Source: Achatina immaculata (taxonomy: Eukaryota; Mollusca; Gastropoda; Stylommatophora; Achatinidae). From it: a stretch of DNA of 64,000 nucleotides. This document shows positions 24,060 through 37,100 of the stretch, in pieces. The DNA lies in contig CM019713.1 in assembly GCA_009760885.1 (NCBI GenBank), positions 22,700,427-22,764,426 of the forward strand, read 5' to 3'. Numbering within the stretch: position 1 is the first letter of the stretch; every line of letters starts with the position of its first letter. The position numbers and the translations under genes were made by a program. Below the pieces are notes generated by a model. That model was given only the letters and a program-made list of their open reading frames with translations. It did not search any database and was not told the DNA's origin.

Positions 24060-24729
24060 TAAAACATCCAGAGCATAGATGAGGACCTAGCTTGGTGATA
24101 CATTGATCCAGAGCATAGATGAGGACCTTGCTTGGTGATACACTGATCCAGAGCATAGATGAGGACCTTGCTTGGTGATACACTGATCCAGAGCATAGAT
24201 GAGGACCTTGCTTGGTGATACACTGATCCAGAGCATAGATGAGGACCTTGCTAGGTGATACACTGATCCAGAGCATAGATGAGGACCTAGCTTGGTGATA
24301 CATTGATCCAGAGTGTAGATGAGGACCTAGCTTGGTGATACATTGATCCAGAGCATAGATGAGGACCTAGCTTGGTGATACATTGATCCAGAGTGTAGAT
24401 GAGGACCTAGCTTGGTGATACACTGATCCAGAGCATAGATGAGGACCTAGTTTGGTGATACATTGATCCAGAGCATAGATGAGGACCTAGCTTGGTGATA
24501 CATTGATCCGGAGTGTAGATGATGACCTAGCCCAATGATACACTGATCCAGAGTGTAGATGAGGATCTAGCCCAATGATACACTGATCCAGAGTGTAGAT
24601 GAGGACCTAGCCCGATGATACACTGATCCAGAGTGTAGATGAGGACCTAGCCCAATGATACACTGATCCAGAGTGTAGATGAGGATTTAGTTCTGTGATA
24701 CGCTGATCCAGATTGTAGATGAGGATCTA
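24060..24729. repeat. Minisatellite, 40-bp unit, about 17 copies (left part)
   Basis: Unit CACTGATCCAGAGCATAGAT then GAGGACCTTGCTTGGTGATA. Variants change gradually along the array (GCATAG to GTGTAG, CTTGGTG to CCCAATG). It continues after the mariner. Confidence 0.95.
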
Positions 24730-26059
24730 CGAGATGCGTTCAGAAAGTAATGCACCATGTTGTTTTTCTCAGGAGCTGTTTATTCAAAAAGCATGAAATT
24801 TATACACAATATACATGGATATGTCATGTAAACATTGGTGTTACTCAACATAATCCCCATCAACTTGTAAAGTTTTATGCCAGCATGAAACAAGTGCATG
24901 TATTCCTAGCCTGTAACAGATTTTCTCTTGATTATGTAGCCATTTCTTCTCTGCGTGAATCACTCCTTTGCCATCTTCAAATCTTACCCCTCGGAGTACA
25001 TCTTTAAGTGGACCAAACAGATGGAAATCAGAGGGTGCCAAATTGGGACTATAGGGTGGATGGGGTAGTACAGTTCAACCCAGTTTGGTAACTGCTTCCC
25101 ATGTTGCCAGTCTTGTGTGAGGGCATGCATTGTCATGAAGGAGAAGCAGGTCTGCTGGATTCTTGTGCGGCCAAACTATACGAAAACGATGACTGAGTTT
25201 TTTCAGTGTCTTAATGTAAGCTTGTGAATTGATTGTCTCTCCTCTTGGCATAACATCCACAAGAATCACACCTTCAACGTCCCAAAAGACAGTGATCATG
25301 ACCTTTCCAGCTGAAGGAGTTGTCTTGAATTTCTTTCTTCGTGGTGATTGCGGATAATGCCACTCCATTGTCTGTCTTTTTGTCTCAGGTTCAAAATGAT
25401 GTGCCCAGGTTTTGTCACCTGTTATGATCTTAGCCAAAAAGTTCTCTCCATCAGCACTGAAACACTCCAATAATTCAGAAGAAATTGCTTTCTGTTGCAA
25501 CTGATTGTCATTTGTGAGACTTCGAGGAACCCATCTTGTGCAAACCTTAGAAAATCCGAGAGCTTTTATAACTACACTTGCACTACCACTGCTGACTGAC
25601 AGCTTTAAGGGCAACTGTTGAGTAGTGATACGCCTATCAGTAAGAATAATGCCCTCAGCACATTTCAACATTTCTGCCTTGGTGGCTGTGGCAGGACTTC
25701 CACAGCGCGGCCGATCATGCAACTCCTTATCTCCACTTACTGATTCTCTGAACTCAGCGACTGACTGTACTCCTATCAACTGCAAAACTTCCATACACAT
25801 CACATAGATGCTTGTGAATGTTCACAACAGTTTCCTTCTCTGCAACGAGAAATTCTATTACAATTCGCTGTTTACACCGCAAGTTGCTAACACGTTCAAT
25901 TTCAACAGTTAAGGCAGCCATATTCTTTGGCCGGTTGAGGTGCAATTTGGTTCACACAATCGCCACATGCCATATTTAAAGTGTGGAAAATTTCATGCTT
26001 CTGTCTTCATCATTAGCTGAAAAAAATGATGTGGTGCATTACTTTCTGAACGCCCCTTG
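24730..26059 (-). mobile_element. mariner transposon, 1330 bp
   Basis: Inverted ends with GCGTTCAGAAAGTAATGCAC near both termini. TA duplications at 24728-24729 and 26060-26061. Inserted in a 40-bp minisatellite unit that reads through on both sides. Length and structure are standard for mariner. Confidence 0.97.
24841..25945 (-). pseudogene. mariner transposase, D,D34D type, inactivated
   Basis: N-terminal HTH region (MAALTVEIERVSNLRCKQRI to VDRSTVSR), then TGA where Trp is expected and a frameshift near 25770. Then GDKELHDRPRCGSPATA, ITGDKTWAHHFEPETKRQ (first catalytic Asp), LLHDNACPHTRLATWEAVTK (second), TGA replacing Trp at 25071-25069, and PPYSPNLAPSDFHLFGPLK (third Asp), ending GDYVE. 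Two nonsense codons and one frameshift, otherwise well preserved. Confidence 0.92.
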
Positions 26060-26061
26060 TA

Positions 26062-26195
26062 GTTCTGTGATATGCTGATCCAGGCCGTAGATGATGATCT
26101 AGTTCGCCGATACCCTGATCCAGAGCGTAGATGAGGATCTAGCTCAGTGATATCCAGAGCATAGATGAGGATCTAGCTCAATGATACCCTGATGT
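26062..26195. repeat. 40-bp minisatellite, right part after the mariner
   Basis: About 3 diverged copies continuing the array at 24060-24729. Confidence 0.9.
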
Positions 26196-26359
26196 TGCTG
26201 ACAGCCAAATTTCACTCCCCCTTTCCCCAAGCAACAAAATACATCATCCATTTTTAAATATAGATCATGTATTTATCACAATTTGTGGGGAAATAGGAAA
26301 GCTAGTAAAGGTAGAATATTTTGTTTTGATGGGGCAGTCACCATTATCCAAGGCAGACT

Positions 26360-26498
26360 GAGAAGGATACCAGAAGCAAACTAGGACATGAAAGAGTAGA
26401 TGAGGAGTTAGGGCAGATAGCATACCAGAACCAAACTAGGACATGAAAGAGTAGATGAGGAGTTAGGGCAGATAGCATACCAGAAGCAAACTCGGACA
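26360..26498. repeat. Tandem repeat, about 58-bp unit, 2.4 copies
   Basis: Unit CCAGAAGCAAACTAGGACAT through GAGTTAGGGCAGATAGCATA. Confidence 0.85.
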
Positions 26499-26889
26499 TC
26501 ATGGATTTGGTTTTAATTGTCATTTCCTCTCAAAACTTTGAAAATGTCTGTTTCCTGAAATCCTCTGACTCAGCAATTTTGTTTCCCTGAGAACATTTCT
26601 GGGTTTTTCTTTTTCTTGCCTTTTTTTTTTTTTTTAAACATTATTTTAATGCATTCACTTTCATAAAATATTGCAAATTCTCTTTTGTGCATTTGCCCAT
26701 ATGCCCTAAACTGTGGAACACATCTCCAAAACTGAACAAACTATGAATCGAACAGACATGCCTACTGGCCCAATGAAATGATCCAAGAAGTTAAACACTA
26801 CAATTCTATACAGGAACTTAAAACGATTCAATTTATATCCAAGATACAGACAGTAAATGTGCACGAGCAAGAGCTATTGTCACAAACAA

Positions 26890-27035
26890 CAAACAGTGAA
26901 AATTTTCACATCACTGTTAACACAACAACAAACAGTGAACATTTTCACATCACTGTTAACACAACAACAAACAGTGAACATTTTCACATCACTGTTAACA
27001 CAACAACAAACAGTGAACATTTTCACATCACAGTT
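26890..27035. repeat. Minisatellite, 39-bp unit, about 3.7 copies
   Basis: Unit AACAGTGAACATTTTCACAT then CACTGTTAACACAACAACA. Confidence 0.92.
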
Positions 27036-27039
27036 ACCA

Positions 27040-27934
27040 TAAATGACAACCACTCAATTTCAATACCTCAATATCATCTTCCTAAGTGTAGTCACATGAA
27101 AAATCAGTCAGAAAAATAAAATTTTAATATATAATTTATAAAATTCTCACTAGAAATTTATAAAATATCAAACAAACAAAGCATATTAACACATTTAGTC
27201 TATTATCATGGATAAAAGTAATGATAAAAAAATGATATCCACAAATGACATAATAAGCAAATCCTCATAAATTTTTCATAAAATTGTGTTACTATTGAGA
27301 AACTACATTATGTTTATATTGTCAAGATGTACCAAAAGCGTCAAATTTTAAATTTTACATAGAGGTCTGGTGTGCAGCCATGAAAGGTTTAAAATATTTA
27401 GTTGATATCGTTCAGGACAGAGTAATGCAGCATAAATATGTCCACAAGTATACAAAGAAAGAGTCACTTTTGTAATGTGTGGAAGGTGAAGGTAAAAAAA
27501 AAATTGTAGTAAAGATTTTATTTTCGGCAACATTACCACAATGTTAACTGTCTCCAGTGTGAAAGTTACCAGGTTATGGCAGCCGAGTCATGTAGCAAGA
27601 ATGGAAGTGAGTTATGAGAACACACTCACATAAAAAAGAGACTAATAGGATAAAACTAAGGTAAAGATGGAAGAGACAGAGGTGTTATGTTGTTGTTTTG
27701 CTTTTTAGTTTCCTGCATATTAATTTTAGGTAGGAAAATATGTATTCCTACAGACAATCAAGCACATAATGGAAAATAATATCCACAGTGAAACATGCAC
27801 ATCCACCGTCTGGCTCATGCCATTAGTCTGGGAAGAAGGTAACGAAAGAAACCATGTGACAGGCAGCTATTTTTATGAGGTGAACTGTCTCTGACTAATG
27901 CAGTAATCACTCAATAATGAGCTCAGTATGACAG
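27040..27934. other. Region downstream of POC5, including its 3' UTR
   Basis: AT-rich; the upper part (about 27500-27934) is probably POC5 3' UTR. No other gene or repeat family recognised. Confidence 0.5.
27517..27522 (-). terminator. Candidate POC5 polyadenylation signal AATAAA
   Basis: AATAAA on the minus strand, about 410 bp after the POC5 stop. Other A/T-rich variants lie further down, so the true cleavage site is uncertain. Confidence 0.35.
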
Positions 27935-28138
27935 TTATTCAACAACTTTTATGCCTGGCATTGAGGTTACGTTTGCTGATTGTCCTGCCAAGGGTTGGAA
28001 TGTCTGGTACATCTGGGAGTCTGGCGCTGACTGCAAGACAAGTGAATGCTGTCCGTGCTTGTGTCTGGTGTGGCTAGGCATGTTCTTACTTGTGCTGTGT
28101 TTAGGGTAGCGAACGGCCGTGGCTTTGCCCACGGTCTG
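27935..28138 (-). CDS. POC5: POC5 exon 12 (residues 494-560, stop)
   Basis: Acceptor ttttcag; in-frame TAA at 27937-27935. Begins QTVGKATAVRYPK and ends PGIKVVE, matching the QT-x-x-x-AT-A-(K/R)YP block and the terminal IKVV of vertebrate POC5. The 3' UTR continues below 27935. Confidence 0.94.
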   Translation of the reverse strand, partial: QTVGKATAVRYPKHSTSKNMPSHTRHKHGQHSLVLQSAPDSQMYQTFQPLAGQSANVTSMPGIKVVE

Positions 28139-31100
28139 CTGAAAATTGAAAATAAGATAGTTGTGAAAAATGACAAGTAAACCTCACTTCTGTAATCTGA
28201 TGTTCTATCATCTCATCACTATGAACTTGTGGTTTTTTTGGGTTTTTTTTTTTTTTTTTGCTGTTGAGATTGATGTGAAGGTCTTGAAATTCAAGCACTG
28301 ACTGAGGCCAAAGTGAAGAGCACTACCTCCAAGGCTACAGTGAAGGTATCACAATTCTTCTGAGGCCATGGCAAAGATGCTGCACAACAAGCATTGACTT
28401 TGAAGTTGTGATAAAGATCTTCCATTACAAGCTTAGACTCGGAGACATTGCAAAGATGTTGCAATAAAAGAATTAGGTTGGTGCAGGAGTGGACTTTGGC
28501 CATTTTCTTGAGTTCCCAGCGTGGGTTTGAGAAGTAGGCTTCTTAGTAAATTCACATAATCTCTGGCTGGTACTTCAAGGTAACTACCAGAACCTTTAGG
28601 AAACTGTGAACTTTACCTTTTAGACAGGTCTACAGATTTAGTTTGACCTAACACTTGAACACAGACAGGTATCCAGATTTAGTTTGACCTAACACTTAAA
28701 CACAGACAGGTATCCAGATTTAGTTTGACCTACCACTTGAACACAGACAGGTATCCAGATTTAGCTTGACCTAACACTTGAACACAGACAGGTATCCAGA
28801 TTTAGTTTGACCTACCACTTGAACACAGACAGGTATCCAGATTTAGTTTGACCTACCACTTGAACACAGACAGGTATCCAGATTTAGCTTGACCTACCAC
28901 TTGATCACTGACTGGACTACAGATTTAGCATAATCTAGCACATTAATATTGAGAAGAATGAGTGAGTCATTATTTCCTTTGGATTTCTTTTTTGCTATAA
29001 TTTAACTCAGAAATGTCAGTCAGCCATCTGCATGTCCCTCGTAGAACTTTGGCTCCCTAACAGCTCACCTGTATGCCTCTCGGTTGTAAGCAAGATGTGC
29101 TGCTTCTGATGCATCCATTTGCAGATCATCAACGATGTCTTGCAGCCATCTTCGCCTTGGTCTTCCTCTCTTTCTTTTTCCCATCATGTATCCTTCCAAG
29201 GCTGTCTTCTCTAGATTATCATGACGTTTAATGTTTCCAAAATATTTAAGTTTTCTCTGTTTAATCCTCTTTACTAGCCAACCTTCTTCAATATTAAGTT
29301 CTTGTAGTATGGATATATTTGTTCTTTTTTGTGTCTATGATATATGAAGAACTTTTCTGTAGCATTTACATTCAAAGGCATTGGTGTGTTTCTCAGCTGT
29401 TTTGTTAAGTGTCCAGATTTCACAGGCATATGATGCGATGAGAAAGATGCATGCCCTTAACAATCCTATTTTTGTAGTTCTGTCTGTTCCTCTCCACAGC
29501 TTCTTTAGTTGTTTTACTTTTTGAAGAGTGATAGATGTCCTTCTTTTTATTTCCCTCACTGTATCTCCATTATTAGTTAGTAGTGATCCAAGATATTCAA
29601 AACTCTCCACCTCTTCCAATTTGTCCTCTCTGATACATTTTTCAGCTGCCTTGTTTGTTTTGTCAGTTGTCATCACTGTTAGTTTTCTTTGCATTAAGAT
29701 AGAGGTTCTGCTCTTCGCTGTTTTTACAGACTGACATAATTAGTTTTTCCACTCCTTTTTGTGTTGTGGACAGTAACACTGTGTCATTAGCATATCTAAT
29801 CTCTGGTATTTCATAACCTCCATTGTTATGGCATCATAATATTCTTTGTCTACATCTTCTCTAACATTCCTCATTATATTTTCAGTATACAAGTTAAATA
29901 AGTAAGGTGACAATATGCACCCCTGACGGACCCCTTGTTTTATGTCAAACCAAGCTGTTGTTTCACCATTTATTCTCACTGCTGTTTGTTGGTCTAGATA
30001 CAGCAGTGATGTTAATTGTATCAAATGTGCTGGAAATCCCATTTTTCCATTATTTCCCAAAGTTTCTGGTGTTGTACACAATCAAATGCCTTTGAATAGT
30101 CTATAAAAGATAAATATAGATTCACATTAAAATTCTCTGAATTTCTCTATTGTTAATCTTATATTTAACTCCTTGTGTACTGGAAAACAACTAAGGAAAT
30201 AGAGAAGAGATTAGACTCTTTTGAAAACAAATGCCTAAGGAAAATACTCGGCATCAAGTGGAACGAATTCAGGAACAATGCAGAGATAAGACAGATGACT
30301 GAACAACAACCAGTCTCATGGGTGATCAGGAAAAGGAGTAGACATATGTTGGTCACTTGATGAGAAGAAAGGATCAGAGAATCCAAAAACAAGCTATCAA
30401 GTGGAACACAACAGGCCAAAGAAAAAGAGGCAGACTGCGTGAAACTCTGAAGAGGACATTGTTAAGAGAGACCAAATTAGCAGACATAAAATCCCTTGAT
30501 GAGGTTGAAAGACTCACCGAAGACAAGAAAAATTGGCGAACTACTTTGCGTGTGACTTTTAACGGGATGGGAAGGATATAAGATAAGAAGTACTGGGGGT
30601 TTTTCCCTCAAATGACCAATGGTCATCTCAATGGGGTAAATTTCTTAACATAGAATGGGATGGTTGTCACATATAGAAGGATCACAAAGGCATAGTCTGA
30701 TTCGCAGTGTGACATAGCATACATTTTTTTAAATAGGAAAAGTTGTATATTGTTTTTCTAATAAAATTTTTATGAATATATTAGTATATAACAGAAAAAA
30801 ATGAGCTAAGAATTGAAGAGAGTTGAGAAAAAAAGACGGAAAATTTTGAAAAAAATGTTCTCTCTTACCCCACTCTGTAGTGGGACCGGTGATATCCAAA
30901 TTTAATTGAATTTTACACAAACACCATTTCCTCACATAAAATATACATTCATTATTTATTTACAGTTAATTTACAGTCTACAGTATACTAATAACATGGC
31001 AACAACACGGGTGGTGGCCCATAAGCTTAGAAAAATATTTTTAAATTAATTTTTGTATCACGACAGGGCTCTCAGTTCACACGCGGGACATCATGTTGAC

Positions 31101-34100
31101 GCTTGTATCATGCTAGAAGCAATTTCTACAACCGATTTTGGCCAGATTTTAAGCATCGTATGATTAAAGTCACTTTTAGAGCCCAACTCGTTACCAGCAT
31201 ATGACGTGTACACAAGGGAAAAAGTGTCCGCTGGATCGTCACACAGTGTGACGCGTTTATAGAAAGAGTTAATGTATGATCTTTTGATCCTTTTCCGTGC
31301 CTAAAACCAGCTTGGACCATATTAACTTCTTCTTCTATTTTCTTACAAAGTCTACCCATTATGATTTTTAACAGAATTTTACTGGCATGACTAATCAGGG
31401 CAACAGTTCTGTAGTTTGTGCAATAATTTCAGGTTACCCTTTTTTGGCAGTGGTATAAATACAGGTCTTTTCCATTCTTTTGGCCAAATACCTGAATGCC
31501 ATATCTTTTTACATAGTGCATGATAGATTGTTGCACATTCCTTTCCTCCTGCTTTAATAAATTCAGCTGTTATCTCATCACATCCTGGTGATTTACCATT
31601 TTTTCAGAATCTTTATTGCCCATAAAACTTCTTCAGTTGTCGATTTGGGTTCTTTCTCCTCCAATAATAATTCACACTGTTGACTTCTGCTTGCACAGTC
31701 AGTTGTTTCATACATTCCTCTTCAGTATTCCTTCCATCTTTCTAGAATTTCCTCTGTCTCTGTCAAGGTATTCCCCATCTCGTCACAAATTACATTTAGC
31801 TTAGGTGTGACATTTCTCATCAATGTCTTCATTTCTTTAAATATTTCACTATCTCTTCCACACTTCTGATGTCCCTCTATTCTTTCACAACAATCTTGTA
31901 TGTATTGTTTTTTGTCTTTTCTTATGTTTCTTCATACTTCTTTTGTTAAAGATTTATATTCCTCTTTGTTGTTGTTTGTCACTTTCCATTACATCTTCAT
32001 TTCTCTATGTTGTTTTATCAGTTCTAGTGTGCCTGCTTTAATCCATCCATTCTGTTGTGTTTTCTTTACTGGAACCATGTCTTTAGCTGTTGTTATTAAG
32101 ATATCTCTGGCCTGCGTAGCCAATTCATCTGGTGTCATCTCCTCCTGTACAGCCATCAAGATTTCGAAACAGTTCTTCACTTCTATGCAGTATTACTCTG
32201 GTATTTTTGTAAAGTCAAAGCGGAGTGGTCTTGATCCCCTAACTGTCTTTTTTATCTTTATCTTATTGTCTGCTATTAATAACTCATGGTCCGTGTCACA
32301 ATCAGCACCTGGTAAAGTTTTTGCTGATGTTATTCTTGATATCCACCTTCTTTGCACTAAAATGTAATCTATTTGATTCTTGGTTTTCCCATCAGGTGAT
32401 GTCCATGTGTAAAGTCTTCTTGGATGTTGTTTAAAAAGTGTGTTAGCAATCACTAGCTCATTTTCCATGCAAAATGTCATTAGATTGTCACCTGCCTCAA
32501 TTCTATGTCCTATGCTAAATTTCCCTACGACATGTCCTTCATTTTCTGTTCTTTCTGTACCAATCTTTGCATTAAAATCCCCTATTATTAATACAATATC
32601 ATTTTTCCGTACCTGGTCTATCGTCGTTTGCAGCATATTATAAAAGTTTTCTTCAGAAATGTTGATTAAAAAATTATAGCGTTTTTTTTTTCTAAATGAA
32701 TTTGTTCTGAAATGAAAATATGACTTTTTTAAAAATCCACTTTAAATATAAGTTTTCTAGGTTCTGCAATACAGCAAGTTCAAGAATATGATATAAATGT
32801 GCACATTACACGTTTTCTATGTTCAAAGACAGACACCTGTATCAGGATTCTGAGACAGACAGGAGCTGTGAATGCCAAAACTTCTTGTTCTTGTTATAAA
32901 TAAAACAATAATTTCAAACCTTTGTCACTGGGTCATGCCTTTCCACAACAACAGAGGCCATAGGGGGTGCTAGAGACTGACTGTGACCCCAGACTTTTAA
33001 CGCATGTAATGATGGAGCACCTGCAGCTGATGGACGTACTTTCCCCTTTGATGATTTGGGTTTGCTCTGTTCAGATATTAAAATAAAATAAACAACAATG
33101 ATGGCAGTTAAACCACAATATGTAACTCTTGTCTTTGCTGGTGCATTTTTATATGTGTCAAGTTTAAGGCTGAAAATATTTCCTGTAGTATGTGTATGTG
33201 TACATGTATGTTCTGAAAAAAACTATATACAAGGTTCAAGTCAATAAATAAGTTGCAGATCCACACAGACAAACAACAACTGAAAATCCACACAGACAAA
33301 CAACAACTGAAAATTCACTGCGCATCTTTCGGCAGTATGTAGTAGCACCAGTTGATATGAAAACAGAATGCCACGGTTATTTAAAAGCAAGCATTTTAAT
33401 ATGGTGAGTGTGTCACATGCTTGTACATGAACAACAGCAGAGTTGTGCATTTTCTGTGGGCCAAAGAACTAGGCACGCAGGAAGTGCATAAAGAAATGCT
33501 TGAAGTGTACAGTGAAAAGTGTATGTCAAGAAACTGCCTACATTATGCATGAACAGATACAAATTCCAGAGTCTGTGTATGACAGGTTCCATAACAGTTG
33601 TCTGCAAAACAAACATTGAACAGAATGGGCTTGTCCATCCAGCACCTCACACAGTATCATGCAAAGGGGAAGGACTTCATAAAACAAACTGTTACGGGGG
33701 AACAAATCTCGAGTCCACCACTTTCAAGCAGAGTTGAAGTGAGCCTCCATGGAGCAGAAACACCCCCTCCTTCCTAGTCATCAGAGTTGAAGTGAGCCTC
33801 CATGGAGCAGAAACACCCCCTCCTCATCAGAGTTGAAGTGAGCCTCCATGGAGTAGAAACACCCCCTCCTCATCAGAGTTGAAGTGAGCCTCCATGGAGT
33901 AGAAACACCCCCTCCTCCCTAGTCACTAAAAAGTTCAAGGTTATCCCATCAGCACACTAAGAACAGGGCATCAGCACACAAGGTTATGCTAAGCACAGGG
34001 CATCAGCACACAAGGTTATGCTAAACACAGGGCATCAGCACACAAGGTTATGCTAAACACAGGGCATCAGCACACAAGGTTATGCTAAGCACAGGGCATC

Positions 34101-37100
34101 AGCACACAAGGTTATGCTAAGCACAGGGCATCAGCACACAAGGTTATGCTAAGCACAGGGCATCAGCACACAAGGTTATGCTAAGCACAGGGCATCAGCA
34201 CACAAGGTTATGCTAAGCACAGGGCATCAGCACACAAGGTTGTGCTAAGCACAGGGCATCAGCACACAAGGTTATGCTAAGCACAGGGCACCTGGAAGAA
34301 ACTGTGGCAGTGCCATGACTCTCCTGGATGACAATGTCTGCCCTCACATGGCCACAACAATGAAGGAACTGCTGAAAACCTTCAGCTGGGAACGCTTGGA
34401 ACATCAATGTCATGACCCAGACTTAGGCCCCAGCGATCTCTGTCTTGATGCCCAGAAAAATCACCCGGGTGGTTGCCATTTCTGAGACAACAATGATATT
34501 GTCAAAGAGGTAACTCAATGACAGCAGCCAGAAACCTTTGATGTTGGCTTTCAAGGATCTGTGAACTGACGGGATAAGTGTCTGAATGAACATTATGTCA
34601 AGAAACAAAAATTCAGGCAAATATTCACAGAAGTTCTATTCTTTAGCTTGTTCTGTGATTTATGGACTTGCCCACATAAAACTGAGACAAACTGTGCTAG
34701 TTTTAGAGTGAATTTCACATCTTTCTGCAACAGTCACTAGAATGGGTTAGTATGAGAGTTTTTGGTCTTTGTCTGAAGTGTCTCTGGATTCACCAAAATT
34801 TGATGATGATAATACATATGATCTGCTAAATCCTGGACTTGCATTAATATGAAAGAAAAGAAAAGGAAAAAAAAAACTACACAGATTTGTATTTTCCCTG
34901 ACATTTTCCCAATATTACAACTGTTTTTATTGTTGTTATTGTTGTTGTTGTTGTTGTTGTTTGCATCATCTTCTCTCATCAGGAAAAGGGGGCATGTGGA
35001 AATATCTGCTGTGGTGGGCCAGTTCCTATAAGAAAAGAGACCTGAGGACACAAACAAATACCTGCTGTGGTGGGCCAGTTCCTACAAGAAAAGAGACTTG
35101 AGGACATGCACAAGTACCTGATGCGGTGGGCCAGTTCCTACAACTGACAGAGATGTGACTTGACCACTGCCAGAGTGCAGATCAGGCCCACAAGAACCCA
35201 TCGCATCTGCAGGCACAGACTTCGTCTGATGGTCATCTTTCTGAGGTAAGTTCGACTCCAGGTTGTTGCTAATGTTGCATGCATTGCTATTATCCTCAAA
35301 CTCTGTGAGGTGACACAAAAATAAAGTAAATAATGAAGATTTAACCAATTCTTTACAAAAATGTTCATAAAAATGCAAAAATAAACACATGAATAGAATA
35401 TTCAGATTGTAGAAAATCAAGAAAATTTACAGTGGATTAAATTTACCGTCACATACAAGAAATATTAAAGTACACTGTATTTCTACAGATATATGTTGAA
35501 AGTGTTTTGCATACAAGAAATAGTCTTTAAAGTATCTGATGCACAAGAAAATTAAAAGTTTTTCCAGAAAAGCTGTCTAGGAAGTGTGTCTTTTTTAATT
35601 TTGTTTTCACACACTTTATGATCTTTGATTTGTCTCAGACACATAAAGCATTGGCCAAGCTCCTTGCGATCTTAACTTTTATTTCTTTACTCTTATATCA
35701 CTGGTTATTATTTATGAACTAACCACTTGGATATTGTTCTTTATTTATGTTATCACTGATGGACTGTTACACTATTGTCATCAGCGAGAAGTTTAACAAA
35801 TATTTATTCGTAAAATTAACCTACCAGTTGGACTGCTGTTTTGTCCACCCTCTTGTGAGAATGCTGTCATAGTCTCAATGTTCAGGGCACACATGCCTCG
35901 CATAAATGCTTTCTTGAGTTGATTGAGGCATTGCTCTTTATCATCTTGCATGCTCCTCATTTTTCTGTTCATGTCTTCAATTTCTTCATTCATCTGCAAA
36001 TACAGCATTCAAATTTGTCTGCTACAATGATAAACAGAATACAGTAACATCACTTTTAACATAATTACGTTACGTGCAAGTCAGAACCAGAACTAATGGG
36101 ATGTTGGGTCAGTATGACATACCTTCAACTCCTCTCATTTTTTGGTGTTTGATTCACAACACAAATTTATATTTCGATCAATACCAGCTTCATTAAAACC
36201 TGCTTCCATTTCTAGTTCCTCAACTGACTCTGACATCTGTGATACTTTCTGATGACTCTGACATCTGTGATACATTTCTTCTGATTCTGACATCTGTGAC
36301 ACATTTCTGCTGATTCTGACATCTGTGATACTTTCTGCTGACTCTGACATCTGTGATACATTTCTGCTGATTCTGACATCTGTGTTACATTTCTGCTGAT
36401 TCTGATATCTGTGATACATTTCTGCTGATTCTGACATCTGTGATACATTTCTGCTGATTCTGACATCTGTGATACATTTCTGCTGATTCTGATTGCTCTC
36501 AGAAACATTTCTAGCTTCAACTAATATTCCACAGCCTGATATAAGTCACAAAGAAGCCCTGATATAAGTCACAAAGAAGCCCTGATATAAGTCACAAAGA
36601 AGCCCTGATATCAGTCACAAAGAAGCCCTGATATCAGTCATAAAGAAGCCCTGATATCAGTCACAAAGAAGCCCTGATATCAGTCACAAAGAAGCCCTGA
36701 TATCAGTCACAAAGAAGCCCTGATATCAGTCAAAGAAAGCTTATGCTTTTAAACAGTTTTATGTCATCAATACCCAACTGATTTTATCTTTGGTTAGATA
36801 TTATTTTGTTATGTTATTTGTTGAGTATTTTTCTCAAAGCCAGCCAACCATGCAGTTTGTTCTTCTGTAAGCTAGATGATAATGTGGTTTGATCTTCTGT
36901 AAGCTAGATGATAATGTGGTTTATTCTTCTGTAAGCTACACGACCATCTAGGTTATTCTTCTGTAAGCTAGACAACCATGTGGTTTGTTCTTCTGTAAGC
37001 TAGATGATAACGTGGTTTATTATTCTGTAAGCTATATGACCATGTAGTTTATTCTTCTGTAAGCTAGACAACCATGTGGTTTGTTCTTCTGTAAGCTATA

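Larger units (their letters stand above)
29017..32652 (-). mobile_element. LINE-C copy in the last POC5 intron, itself interrupted
   Basis: 5'-truncated within the endonuclease. Target duplication TCAGAAATGT at 29007-29016 and 32653-32662. Minus-strand remnants: VLIIGDFNAKIGTERTENEG (about 32600), YTWTSPDGKTKNQIDYILVQ, QAGFRHGKGSKDHT (31320), QGCILSPYLFNLYTENIM (about 29950-29880), ESFEYLGSLLTNNGDTVREI, ending near 29030. A TTAA-flanked insertion (30169-31268) separates the RT fingers from the palm. Confidence 0.88.

Noticed and set aside
24060..26195. CRISPR-like repeat array
   Set aside because: Direct tandem repeats without unique spacers, in an animal genome.
27935..27940. POC5 as a processed pseudogene
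   Set aside because: Introns with correct splice sites and phases are present and the frame is intact.
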